DNA of 64,000 bases, from positions 2,857,001 through 2,921,000 of the forward strand of contig NZ_JACXXJ020000005.1 of NCBI RefSeq assembly GCF_014926405.1, written 5' to 3'. The translations under genes were made by a program, and so were the position numbers. This stretch comes from Agrobacterium vitis (GTDB lineage Bacteria > Pseudomonadota > Alphaproteobacteria > Rhizobiales > Rhizobiaceae). The notes beneath the pieces are model-generated. The model saw only the letters and a list, made by a program, of their open reading frames with translations. It searched no databases and was not told the DNA's origin. Below are positions 46,510 through 54,754 of the stretch, piece by piece (position 1 is the stretch's first letter; every line of letters begins with the position of its first letter).

Positions 46510-48054
46510 ATGCCGAACGTGCGGCTGAAGACAGCGACGATAATCCTGCTTGGCGGCGCCCTCCTGATGGGAAGCCTGCTCGAAAGCAGCCTGATAGCAG
46601 GCGCCTTTGCAGCGGAGCTGCGCCCGGATCTCACACCGGCCGATCGCATCAAGGTCAATGCCGTTACAGTCCCCGCCAACGACTTTTCAAAAGCTGAAGC
46701 CTTTGAGGCGATGACGGCGGGCGCTGCGAGTTCTACTGGTCCCGCCGATGCCAAGGCCTTTACCCATCCGCTCGCCACCTTGAGTTTCGAGCAGCAGCAG
46801 CAGTTTTCGCTTGGCGAAGCGCTTTTTCAGAAATTCTGGGTCTCCGCTCCCTCCTCCACCCAGGCCTCGGACGGGTTGGGGCCGCTGTTCAATGCCCGCT
46901 CCTGCGAAAGCTGCCATCAGCGCGGCGGTCGTGGCCATCCACCCGGACCGGATGGCGATGCCACCTCGATGTTTCTAAGGCTGGCACGTCCGGCGCATAC
47001 CGACGAGGAAAAGGCCGCGATTGCCGCCTTGAAGGCGCTGAATTTTGGCGATGACACCTATGGCCGGCAATTGCAGGACCGCGCCGTACCCGGTCTTGCC
47101 GCCGAAGGGCGGCTGGCCGTGACCTATCAACCGAAGACCGTGACGCTTGCCGGTGGTGAAACGGAGACGCTGCGGGTTCCCACCTATAGCATCGACGCGC
47201 TCGGTTATGGTCCGCTTGGAGCCGACACCACACTATCACCGCGCATCGCCAATCCAATGATCGGCATGGGCCTGATCGAGGCGATTGCCGACGAGGATAT
47301 TCTGGCGAATGCCGAACGGCAGGCCAAAGACGGCAATGGCATTTCGGGAACCGTTGCCAAGGTGCGCGATCACCTGAGCGGCGACATCAAGATCGGACGC
47401 TTCGGCTGGAAGGCGGAAAACGCCACGGTCCGCGATCAGGCGGCGAGCGCCTTGGCCGGGGACATCGGCATCTCCTCTCCCGACGATCCGCGTCATGCAG
47501 GCGATTGCACGGCAAACCAGCCGCAATGCCTCGCGTTACCCAATGGCGTGCAGGCAAGGCTTGGCCCAGTCGAGGCACCGCCCCCGGTGCTGGATCTGAT
47601 GACCTTCTATAGCGAAACGCTGGCCCCTCCCAAGCGCCGCGACGTGACAAAGCCCGAAGTTTTGGCCGGCAAAGAGCTGTTTTATGCATCCGGTTGCGCC
47701 AGCTGCCACCAGCCGAAATATGTGACGCGGCGCAATGCCGCCTACCCGGCCCTTTCCTTCCAGCTGATCTGGCCCTATTCCGATTTCCTGCTGCATGATA
47801 TGGGTCCCGATCTGGCCGATGGGCAACAGGTCGGCTTGGCCAGCGGCCAGCAATGGCGCACGCCGCCGCTCTGGGGCATGGGTCTCACGGCCACAGTCGG
47901 CGGTCGCCAGGCCTATCTGCATGACGGGCGCGCCACCTCCCTGCCGCAAGCCATTCTCTGGCACGGCGGCGAGGCGGAAAACGCCCGCAACGCCTTTGCA
48001 TCCATGACGCCGGGCGACCGCAAGGCGTTGATTACATTTCTGGAGTCACTCTGA
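46510..48054 (+). CDS. Secreted di-haem c-type oxidoreductase (DUF1111)
   Basis: A 514-residue exported protein with a hydrophobic N-terminal segment (about 4-30) and two CxxCH haem-attachment sites, CESCH at residues 132-136 and CASCH at 396-400. The rest matches the DUF1111 thiol-oxidoreductase-type family (LGPLFNARSCESCH, GRFGWKAENATVRDQAA, PPLWGMGL, YLHDGRA). It presumably moves electrons in the periplasm. An in-frame ATG at 46468 would add 14 residues without a better ribosome binding site. Its stop overlaps the next ATG by one base. Confidence 0.9.
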   Translation: MPNVRLKTATIILLGGALLMGSLLESSLIAGAFAAELRPDLTPADRIKVNAVTVPANDFSKAEAFEAMTAGAASSTGPADAKAFTHPLATLSFEQQQQFSLGEALFQKFWVSAPSSTQASDGLGPLFNARSCESCHQRGGRGHPPGPDGDATSMFLRLARPAHTDEEKAAIAALKALNFGDDTYGRQLQDRAVPGLAAEGRLAVTYQPKTVTLAGGETETLRVPTYSIDALGYGPLGADTTLSPRIANPMIGMGLIEAIADEDILANAERQAKDGNGISGTVAKVRDHLSGDIKIGRFGWKAENATVRDQAASALAGDIGISSPDDPRHAGDCTANQPQCLALPNGVQARLGPVEAPPPVLDLMTFYSETLAPPKRRDVTKPEVLAGKELFYASGCASCHQPKYVTRRNAAYPALSFQLIWPYSDFLLHDMGPDLADGQQVGLASGQQWRTPPLWGMGLTATVGGRQAYLHDGRATSLPQAILWHGGEAENARNAFASMTPGDRKALITFLESL

Positions 48055-49178
48055 TGCCCAATGCTCGATGCCGGATTTTGACCCTCGCCCTGGCACTATC
48101 CCTCTTCCCGCTCCAGGCCTTGCCCGTTTTGGCGCAGGACGCCACCCCCCATGCAACAGCCCTGCAAACCGCAGCGGTGCCGGACGTGATGGCAAAGACG
48201 GTAGATGGCTTTATCCGCCCCGGCTATCGCAATTTTCTCGACAAGGCCAAGGCCCTGCATGCCGGGATGAATACTCTTTGCGCCACCCCTTCCGAGCAAA
48301 CCGTCAAAGCGGCCAAGGATGGCTTTGAGCAGGCCGTGCGCGCCTGGGCGCGGATCGAGATTGTCCGGGTTGGGCCGGTGATTGAGGAAAATCGCTTTGA
48401 GCACATCCTGTTTTACCCGGACCGCAAGGGGCTGGCACTGAAGCAGATCCAGGGTGCCATCGCTTCCAATGACGACAGCTTTACAAAGCCCGAAGCCCTG
48501 CATGAGAAAAGCGTGGCAATCCAGGGGCTTGGCGCGTTGGAATATGTGCTCTACGGTATCGGCTCCGAGACTTTGAACCAGCCAGATGGTGCGTTCCGCT
48601 GCCGCTATGGCGCGGCGATTGCTGGCAATATCGAAAACATGGCGGGTGAACTTTCCAGCCTCTGGGAAGCGCCCGGCGGCATCCAGACCGCCTGGAAACA
48701 GCCCGGCCCGGACAATGATGTCTTTCGCACCCCATCGGAGGCCGTCACCGGCCTGCTCGGCATTCTCGTCCACGGCACCGAGACCGTGCGCGACGAGCGG
48801 ATCGAGACATTTTTCAAAGGTGCAGGCGGGCGGATCGCGCCCAAGCAGGCGATTTTCTGGCGCTCCGGCCTGACCTTTGTCAGCATGCAGGAAAACCTGA
48901 CCGGTCTCAAACAGCTTCTCAACGACACAGGCGCTGCAAACCTGTTGCCGGAGGGCAAGCGGGGCGTCATCCCCGCCATCAATACGCTGGCCGACCGTCT
49001 GATCCAGACCACCCAATCCATGACGCCGGATGTGGAGGCGGCCGTTGGCCAACCCGACAACCGCAAGAAACTGGTCAGCCTGCTGGATGACAGCCGCAGC
49101 ATGATCACCGATCTCAGCGACGGGCTGGGCGGCGGCGTCGGCCTCAGCGCCGGTTTTTCCTTCGCGGACGGGGATTGA
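48054..49178 (+). CDS. Second imelysin-like protein with altered metal motif
   Basis: A 374-residue secreted imelysin paralogue with signal peptide ILTLALALSLFPLQALPVLAQ. Helices corresponding to the imelysin bundle are visible (FEQAVRAWARIEIVRVGPVIEENRFEHILFYPD), but the GxHxxE motif reads GLGALEYVLYG: the His is replaced by Gly while the Glu remains. It is only distantly related to the upstream imelysin. It is translationally coupled to the DUF1111 gene (TGATG) and 5 bp from the DUF1513 gene. Role: probable iron-associated periplasmic partner, by context. Confidence 0.88.
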   Translation: MPNARCRILTLALALSLFPLQALPVLAQDATPHATALQTAAVPDVMAKTVDGFIRPGYRNFLDKAKALHAGMNTLCATPSEQTVKAAKDGFEQAVRAWARIEIVRVGPVIEENRFEHILFYPDRKGLALKQIQGAIASNDDSFTKPEALHEKSVAIQGLGALEYVLYGIGSETLNQPDGAFRCRYGAAIAGNIENMAGELSSLWEAPGGIQTAWKQPGPDNDVFRTPSEAVTGLLGILVHGTETVRDERIETFFKGAGGRIAPKQAIFWRSGLTFVSMQENLTGLKQLLNDTGAANLLPEGKRGVIPAINTLADRLIQTTQSMTPDVEAAVGQPDNRKKLVSLLDDSRSMITDLSDGLGGGVGLSAGFSFADGD

Positions 49179-49183
49179 TCCCG

Positions 49184-50257
49184 ATGCGCGGCGCGTTGAT
49201 GGACAGGCGACACTTTCTGAAAGCCGCAGGCGCCGTTTATCTGGCCGGACTGACAGCGGCGCAGGCGCAAGCGCTGACGGCAACCGATGCCGTCTATGCC
49301 TCCGCCTTTCGCGCCCAGGATGGATCATTTGACGCTGCCTTGCTGAGCGAAGATGGCCGGATCGTTGCGCGCGTCGCTCTGCCAGGCCGCGCCCACGGTC
49401 TTGCGGCCAGCGCCAGTAAGGTGGCCGCCTTTGCGAGGCGACCCGGTACATTCATCTTCATCTTCGACCGGCAACAGCAGGTGGCGCCTGTCGTCGTCAA
49501 CGCCCCGGCGGGCCGTCATTTCTACGGCCACGGGCATTTTTCGCCCGATGGCAAGCTGCTCTATGCCAGCGAGAACGATTTTGACAACAATCGCGGCCTG
49601 ATCGGGCTTTACGATGCGACAGACGGATTTCGCCGGATCGGCGAATTTTCCGCCCATGGCATCGGCACCCATGACATGAGCGTCAGCGATGACGGCAGCC
49701 TGCTGATCATCGCCAATGGCGGTATCGAGACCAATCCCGATTTCGGCCGCACCAAGCTCAATCTCGACCATATGCAGCCATCTCTGGTGCTGGCCGATGC
49801 CAGGACCGGCGCATTGATTGAAAAACACGCGCTGCCCGAAGCCCTGCGCCAGCTTTCGACCCGGCATATCGATCTCGATGCGCGTGGCCGGATCTGGTTT
49901 GCCTGTCAGTATGAAGGCCCCCGCCGCGACCTGCCGCCACTGGTCGGCCATTTCAGGCGCGGCGAAGCGCTACACTGGCTCGACCTGCCTCCCGATATCA
50001 CCCGTGGGCTTGCAAATTATGTCGGGGCGATTGCGGTTAACCGTCGCGAGGGATTGGTCGGCATCACCTCACCGAATGGCGGTCTCTCGGTAACGCTGGA
50101 TGCCGACAGCGGCAAGGTGCTGAACACCGCCAGCCTGAGCGAGGCGGCTGGTATTGCGCCTGCCGCCCATGGCTTTGCGACATCCTCCTATGATGGCAGG
50201 TTCCTGGACAGGTCCGAGGCCGTGAACTGGGACCAGCACATCATTCGCATCGGATGA
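49184..50257 (+). CDS. DUF1513 domain-containing Tat-exported protein
   Basis: A 357-residue protein whose N-terminus MDRRHFLKAAGAVYLAGLTA is a twin-arginine signal (RRHFLK), implying export in a folded state with a cofactor or metal. The body is a probable beta-propeller, with repeated blade-like segments such as GHGHFSPDGKLLYASEND and GTHDMSVSDDGSLLIIANGG, typical of DUF1513. The ATG at 49184 follows ACGGGGA at good spacing; 49199 is an alternative. It closes the imelysin-DUF1111-imelysin-DUF1513 cluster, a conserved grouping in proteobacteria. Confidence 0.88.
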   Translation: MRGALMDRRHFLKAAGAVYLAGLTAAQAQALTATDAVYASAFRAQDGSFDAALLSEDGRIVARVALPGRAHGLAASASKVAAFARRPGTFIFIFDRQQQVAPVVVNAPAGRHFYGHGHFSPDGKLLYASENDFDNNRGLIGLYDATDGFRRIGEFSAHGIGTHDMSVSDDGSLLIIANGGIETNPDFGRTKLNLDHMQPSLVLADARTGALIEKHALPEALRQLSTRHIDLDARGRIWFACQYEGPRRDLPPLVGHFRRGEALHWLDLPPDITRGLANYVGAIAVNRREGLVGITSPNGGLSVTLDADSGKVLNTASLSEAAGIAPAAHGFATSSYDGRFLDRSEAVNWDQHIIRIG

Positions 50258-50305
50258 TGGCTTATCCCCTTCCATCCAGGGCTTGATGCTATAGGTAGTC
50301 ACGTT

Positions 50306-50770
50306 ATGCGTAACGCTCTCACCAATCTCATCTTCATGGCCGCCGTCACCGGTATCGGCACAATGATCGGGCTGACCAATCTGCCGGGCGACTGGTATGA
50401 CGGGCTGGAAAAGCCTTTCTTCAATCCGCCGGGCTGGATCTTCGGCCCGGTCTGGACCGTGCTTTACGTGCTGATCGGCCTTGCGGGCGCTCGGATCTGG
50501 CAGCGGATGCGGCAATCGCGCGGCGTATCACGTGCCATGGCGCTGTGGTTTGGCCAGATGCTGCTGAATTTTCTCTGGTCTCCGGCTTTCTTCGGCGCTC
50601 ACAGTACCGGTCTCGGGTTGATCGTCATTCTGCCGATGCTGGCGCTGATCCTCGCCTTCGTCTGGCAGGTCCGGCGCCTGGATCGGGTGGCGATGCTATG
50701 CTTCATCCCCTATGCCGCCTGGGTTGCCTTTGCCACCGTGCTGAACGGCGCGCTTTTCCTGCTGAATTAA
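50306..50770 (+). CDS. tspO: TspO/MBR family membrane protein
   Basis: A 154-residue five-helix outer-type tryptophan-rich sensory protein. Diagnostic segments are WYDGLEKPFFNPPGWIFGPVWTVLY and FGQMLLNFLWSPAFFG, which line the tetrapyrrole pocket. TspO binds porphyrins and is linked to tetrapyrrole and stress control in alphaproteobacteria. It starts 48 bp after the DUF1513 gene; with haem proteins upstream the proximity is suggestive but may be chance. Confidence 0.93.
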   Translation: MRNALTNLIFMAAVTGIGTMIGLTNLPGDWYDGLEKPFFNPPGWIFGPVWTVLYVLIGLAGARIWQRMRQSRGVSRAMALWFGQMLLNFLWSPAFFGAHSTGLGLIVILPMLALILAFVWQVRRLDRVAMLCFIPYAAWVAFATVLNGALFLLN

Positions 50771-50793
50771 CCACTGCCGCAAAACCGTCGCGC

Positions 50794-50829
50794 CCAAACC
50801 CCATCAACAGGCCAAACCCCATCAACAGG
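50794..50829. repeat. Tandem 2 x 18 bp repeat
   Basis: The unit CCAAACCCCATCAACAGG occurs twice with no spacer and no mismatch, in the gap between tspO and the thioesterase gene. It looks like recent slippage. Confidence 0.85.
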
Positions 50830-50893
50830 CTTGCCGAACCGGTTCTGTCATGCCAAATGGCAGGCAGACGAGAGGGAAAGAGGCGGCAGCCAC

Positions 50894-51331
50894 ATGGACG
50901 CGGATATCCAGCAGCGGATCACGGCAAGCTTTGCACGGCAGGGCGCCATGCAGACCATTGGCGCGGAACTGACCCGCATCAGCCATAAAATGGTGGAAAT
51001 CGAGCTGGCGTTTCACGACAAGCTCACCCAACAACATGGCTTCATGCATGCAGGCGTAATTTCCGCCGCCCTCGACGCGGCTTGCAGCTACGCCGCCTAT
51101 ACGGTGATCGCGCCGGAGACCTCGCTGCTGACCATCGAATTCAAGGTCAATATGATGTCGCCGGGGCGCGGCGACCGTTTTCTGTTTCGCGGCGAGATCA
51201 CCAAGCCCGGCTCCACCATTATCGTCGCCGATGGCCGTGGCTATGCCATCTCCGACGGCCCAGCCAAATTAATTGCCTCGATGACCAGCACACTGATGGT
51301 GATGCGAGGCCGTGAGGATATCAGGGAATGA
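50894..51331 (+). CDS. PaaI-family hotdog-fold thioesterase
   Basis: A 145-residue hotdog protein with HGFMHAGVISAALDAACSYAAYTV, the PaaI-type active-site helix containing the conserved HxG and D, then TIEFKVNMMSPGRGDRF and a final ADGRGYAISDG strand. These hydrolyse acyl-CoA thioesters; substrate unknown. ATG at 50894 is used because of the AGAGG site upstream and the normal length. It overlaps the nucleosidase gene by 4 bp. Confidence 0.9.
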   Translation: MDADIQQRITASFARQGAMQTIGAELTRISHKMVEIELAFHDKLTQQHGFMHAGVISAALDAACSYAAYTVIAPETSLLTIEFKVNMMSPGRGDRFLFRGEITKPGSTIIVADGRGYAISDGPAKLIASMTSTLMVMRGREDIRE

Positions 51332-51966
51332 CATTTGAACTGAAATCGGTTTGCAGCAAGTCCATTCTGTTCGTCATGGCAGTCGATGCTGAATATGGCC
51401 CGCTCCTGCGCCTGCGCATCCAACCGCTGATGACCGGGGTCGGTCCGGTGGAAAGCGCCATTGTCACCACCAATGCCCTAAGAGACCTCCAGGCAGCAGG
51501 AACGCTTCCAGATCTCGTCGTCTCGCTGGGTTCGGCGGGCTCGGCACGGCTGGAACAGACCGAGGTCTATCAGGTCTCCTCGGTCGCCTACCGGGATATG
51601 GACGCCTCGCCGCTTGGTTTCGAGAAAGGCTGTACGCCGTTCCTCGATCTGCCTGCTACGGTGGACCTGCCGCTGCGCATTCCCGGCGTTGCCGTGGCCA
51701 GCCTGTCGACCGGCGGCAATATCGTCTCAGGCCCGGTGTATGACAGCATCGCCGCTGACATGGTCGATATGGAAACCTATGCGGTGCTGCGCGCCTGTCA
51801 GGCCTTCAACCTGCCGCTGATCGGCCTTCGCGGCATTTCCGATGGCAAGGCGGAGCTGAAACATGTCGGCGACTGGACGGAGTATCTGCATGTCGTTGAC
51901 CGCAACCTGGCCCAGGCGGTGGACGCGCTGGTCAAGGCGGTGGAAGACGGCACCTTCTGGTTCTGA
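51328..51966 (+). CDS. 5'-methylthioadenosine/S-adenosylhomocysteine nucleosidase-like phosphorylase
   Basis: A 212-residue nucleoside-phosphorylase-fold protein. It shows ILFVMAVDAEYGPLL, TGVGPVESAIVTTNAL, SLGSAGS and the VDMETYAVLRAC segment that holds the ribose-binding Met-Glu, plus a catalytic Asp in RGISDGKAEL. This is the MTAN pattern (cleaving adenine from MTA or SAH), though it is shorter than the E. coli enzyme. It is coupled to the thioesterase (ATGA), and guaA follows 84 bp later, so the neighbourhood is purine-related. Confidence 0.85.
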   Translation: MTFELKSVCSKSILFVMAVDAEYGPLLRLRIQPLMTGVGPVESAIVTTNALRDLQAAGTLPDLVVSLGSAGSARLEQTEVYQVSSVAYRDMDASPLGFEKGCTPFLDLPATVDLPLRIPGVAVASLSTGGNIVSGPVYDSIAADMVDMETYAVLRACQAFNLPLIGLRGISDGKAELKHVGDWTEYLHVVDRNLAQAVDALVKAVEDGTFWF

Positions 51967-52050
51967 TCCGGCCCAGCCGAACACGAGATTTTTTGCCATG
52001 CCGGCATTTCCCGGATTGCCACGGACACTGCTTTTCATTAAAGGCTCGAC

Positions 52051-53613
52051 ATGACCCAGACAGCACATCCCGACAGCGTTCTCATCATCGATTTCGGCAG
52101 CCAGGTAACGCAGCTGATTGCGCGGCGCGTTCGTGAAACCGGCGTGTACTGCGAAATCGTCCCTTTCCAGTCATCCGAAGAGGGCTTCGCGCGGTTGAAG
52201 CCGAAAGCGGTTATCCTGTCTGGAAGCCCGGCCTCTGCATTGGATGAAGGCAGCCCACGCGTTCCCCAGGTGATTTTCGACAGCGGCCTGCCGATCTTCG
52301 GTATCTGCTATGGCCAGCAAACCATCTGCGCCCAGCTGGGTGGCAAGGTGGAAGCCGGACATCACCGCGAATTCGGTCGTGCCTTCCTCGAAATCGAGCA
52401 GGATTGCAAGTTGTTCGAAGGTCTCTGGTCGGTTGGCTCACGTCATCAGGTCTGGATGTCGCATGGCGACCGCGTTACCGCGATCCCGCCGGGCTTTCGG
52501 GTTCTGGCCACCTCGTCCAATGCGCCCTTCGCGTTCATTGCCGATGAGGCCCGCAAATATTACGCCGTGCAGTTCCACCCGGAAGTGGTCCATACGCCTG
52601 ACGGCGCCAAGCTGATCCAGAATTTCGTCCATAATATCGCTGGCATTACCGGCGACTGGAGCATGTCTGCCTACCGCGCCAAGGCCGTGGAACAGATCCG
52701 CGCCCAGGTCGGTGACAAGCGGGTGATTTGCGCCTTGTCCGGCGGCGTCGATAGTTCGGTCGCAGCCCTGCTGATCCATGAGGCGGTTGGCGACCAGCTG
52801 ACCTGCATCCTGGTTGACCACGGCCTGATGCGCAAGAACGAGGCGGCGGATGTCGTTGCCATGTTCAAGGAACATTACAATCTCCATCTGATCCATGTCG
52901 ATGCCATTGACCGCTTCGTCGGCGAGCTGGAAGGCGTGTCCGACCCGGAAACCAAGCGCAAGATCATTGGCCGCCTGTTCATCGAGACCTTCGAGGAAGA
53001 AGCCAAGAAGCTCGGCGGCGCAGACTTCCTCGGCCAGGGCACCCTCTATCCAGACGTCATCGAAAGCGTTTCATTCTCCGGCGGCCCGTCTGTCACTATC
53101 AAGAGCCATCACAATGTCGGCGGTCTTCCAGACCGGATGAACATGAAGCTGGTGGAACCGCTGCGCGAATTGTTCAAGGACGAAGTGCGGGTGCTCGGCA
53201 AGGAGCTTGGCCTGCCCGACTCGTTCATTGGCCGTCACCCCTTCCCAGGCCCCGGCCTTGCCATTCGCTGCCCCGGCGGCGTGACCCGCGAAAAGCTCGA
53301 CATCCTGCGCGAAGCCGACGCCATCTATCTGGACGAAATCCGCAAGGCCGGCCTTTATGACGCTATCTGGCAGGCCTTCGCCGTGTTGCTGCCGGTCCAG
53401 ACCGTTGGCGTGATGGGCGATGGCCGCACCTATGAATTCGTCTGCGCGCTGCGCGCCGTCACCTCCGTTGATGGCATGACCGCGGATTTCTACCACTATG
53501 ACATGGAATTCCTCGGCCGCGCCGCTACCCGCATCATCAACGAAGTCCGCGGCATCAACCGCGTCGTCTATGACGTGACATCCAAGCCGCCCGGCACCAT
53601 CGAGTGGGAATGA
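52051..53613 (+). CDS. guaA: GMP synthase (glutamine-hydrolysing)
   Basis: A 520-residue enzyme converting XMP to GMP. The class I amidotransferase domain has Cys86 in [16 protein letters not shown] and the His-x-Glu in [10 protein letters not shown]. The ATP pyrophosphatase PP-loop is [14 protein letters not shown] near residue 230, and the C-terminal dimerisation domain ends in PPGTIEWE. Length and order are standard. It is followed by a RIME-like element at 53681. Confidence 0.97.
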   Translation: MTQTAHPDSVLIIDFGSQVTQLIARRVRETGVYCEIVPFQSSEEGFARLKPKAVILSGSPASALDEGSPRVPQVIFDSGLPIFGICYGQQTICAQLGGKVEAGHHREFGRAFLEIEQDCKLFEGLWSVGSRHQVWMSHGDRVTAIPPGFRVLATSSNAPFAFIADEARKYYAVQFHPEVVHTPDGAKLIQNFVHNIAGITGDWSMSAYRAKAVEQIRAQVGDKRVICALSGGVDSSVAALLIHEAVGDQLTCILVDHGLMRKNEAADVVAMFKEHYNLHLIHVDAIDRFVGELEGVSDPETKRKIIGRLFIETFEEEAKKLGGADFLGQGTLYPDVIESVSFSGGPSVTIKSHHNVGGLPDRMNMKLVEPLRELFKDEVRVLGKELGLPDSFIGRHPFPGPGLAIRCPGGVTREKLDILREADAIYLDEIRKAGLYDAIWQAFAVLLPVQTVGVMGDGRTYEFVCALRAVTSVDGMTADFYHYDMEFLGRAATRIINEVRGINRVVYDVTSKPPGTIEWE

Positions 53614-53680
53614 TGTAAAGCCGGGATGGGACCAGTTTCCGTCCCCTTTTGCCCAGATCCTTGATGCTCTCGCGGATCGT

Positions 53681-53784
53681 TAGAGCAGCGTGCAGAAAAT
53701 TGGAACCAGCCCGGTTGTCTGATTTTTTGTGTGCGCATTGGATTTATCCGAGAACCGGTTCCCACTTTTCGGTCCGATGCTCTA
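53681..53784. repeat. RIME-like rhizobial intergenic palindromic element
   Basis: This 104-bp element is bounded by inverted ends TAGAGCA (53681-53687) and TGCTCTA (53778-53784), with internal palindromic parts (GGAACCAGCCCGGTT and GAACCGGTTCCCACTTTTCGG). The right end CCGGTTCCCACTTTTCGG followed by CCGATGCTCTA is, to my knowledge, typical of the rhizobial RIME family. Positions 53744-53784 overlap the 3' end of the LysR gene, contributing its last codons. Confidence 0.75.
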
Positions 53785-54646
53785 GCAATTCAGCCAGCAA
53801 GGTGTTTGGAAAACGCCGCTTCTGAATAATGGCGTAAAAACTCTCCGTCACTTCGGGAATACGGCAATGCTCAATGAGCAAGCCAGCCTCCAACTCATCC
53901 CGCACCACGATTGGCGGCACCAGCGTGACACCTTCGCGCTCGCGTGCCAGAAGGCGCAGCATCGCCATATCATCGACCTCGGCCAGAATGACAGGTCTTA
54001 TTCCGGCCATTTCGAGAATCCGGTCAAAGGCCACGCGGATATCGCTATCGAGGCTGGGCAAGAGCAACGGCTCGGTGCGCAGGTCGTCGGGAAATTTAAA
54101 ACTCTGCCCATCAGGCCGGGGTCGCCCGACCAGGCTGACCGGCTGCTCGTTCAGCAGATGATTGCGCAGCAGTGAGCGTGCATCACGCGGGGCAGCGCTG
54201 TTTGCCAGCACCACATCGACGGCATGGGCTTCGAGTTGCGCTAAGAGATCGCGCATATTGCCGGAGCGCACGATCAGCTCCACGTCGGAGCGACCGACCA
54301 GCGGGCGCAGGAATTCCAGCTGGAAGTTGCGCGACAGCGTCGTCAGCGCCCCGACCCGCAGCACTTGGCGGCTGGCGGTCGGGCGGCCACTGAGCGTGCT
54401 CATCAATTCGTCACCGGCCTTGAACACCGTGTCGGCATAATCAAGCGCGATCTGTCCGGCCTCTGTCAGCACGAGCTTCTTGCCAACGCGCTCAAACAGC
54501 GCATGACCCATCTGATGTTCGAGCTTCTGGATCTGAACCGAAAGCGCCGATTGCGACAGGTTCATGTGTTGAGCGGCCCGTGTCAGGCTGCCTTCATGCG
54601 CGACCGCCCAGAAATAGCGGAGATGATTAAAATTTAGATCTCTCAT
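53744..54646 (-). CDS. LysR-type regulator divergent from dabBA
   Basis: A 300-residue LysR-type transcriptional regulator (NhaR-like group). The winged HTH (about 4-63) reads LRYFWAVAHEGSLTRAAQHMNLSQSALSVQIQKLE; the effector domain spans about 92-290. It is divergent from dabB with 108 bp between starts, and a TTC-N9-GAA inverted repeat overlaps its start, so it probably regulates dabBA and itself. Its stop lies within a RIME-like element, which supplies the final 13 residues (LEHRTEKWEPVLG), so the native C-terminus may have been replaced. Confidence 0.92.
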   Translation of the reverse strand: MRDLNFNHLRYFWAVAHEGSLTRAAQHMNLSQSALSVQIQKLEHQMGHALFERVGKKLVLTEAGQIALDYADTVFKAGDELMSTLSGRPTASRQVLRVGALTTLSRNFQLEFLRPLVGRSDVELIVRSGNMRDLLAQLEAHAVDVVLANSAAPRDARSLLRNHLLNEQPVSLVGRPRPDGQSFKFPDDLRTEPLLLPSLDSDIRVAFDRILEMAGIRPVILAEVDDMAMLRLLAREREGVTLVPPIVVRDELEAGLLIEHCRIPEVTESFYAIIQKRRFPNTLLAELLEHRTEKWEPVLG

Positions 54647-54671
54647 ATCGTTCTTTTAAAACGAACGATAT
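54645..54671. promoter_or_regulatory. LysR-type operator palindrome
   Basis: Perfect 9-bp arms ATATCGTTC (54645-54653) and GAACGATAT (54663-54671) flank 9 bp. It contains the LysR T-N11-A core (TTC-N9-GAA) and overlaps the regulator's own start codon, so it would give autorepression while lying 84 bp upstream of dabB. Confidence 0.65.
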
Positions 54672-54754
54672 CGACAAAACAATGAATTTTTCTTGGGCTC
54701 AGGGCTTGGATAAGAGTGGTCTCCGAAGCGATCTTGCCTGAAGGGAATACCTCC

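Noticed and set aside
48096..49451. 451-codon minus-strand frame
   Set aside because: Antisense to the second imelysin and the DUF1513 gene, both with clear signal peptides and motifs.
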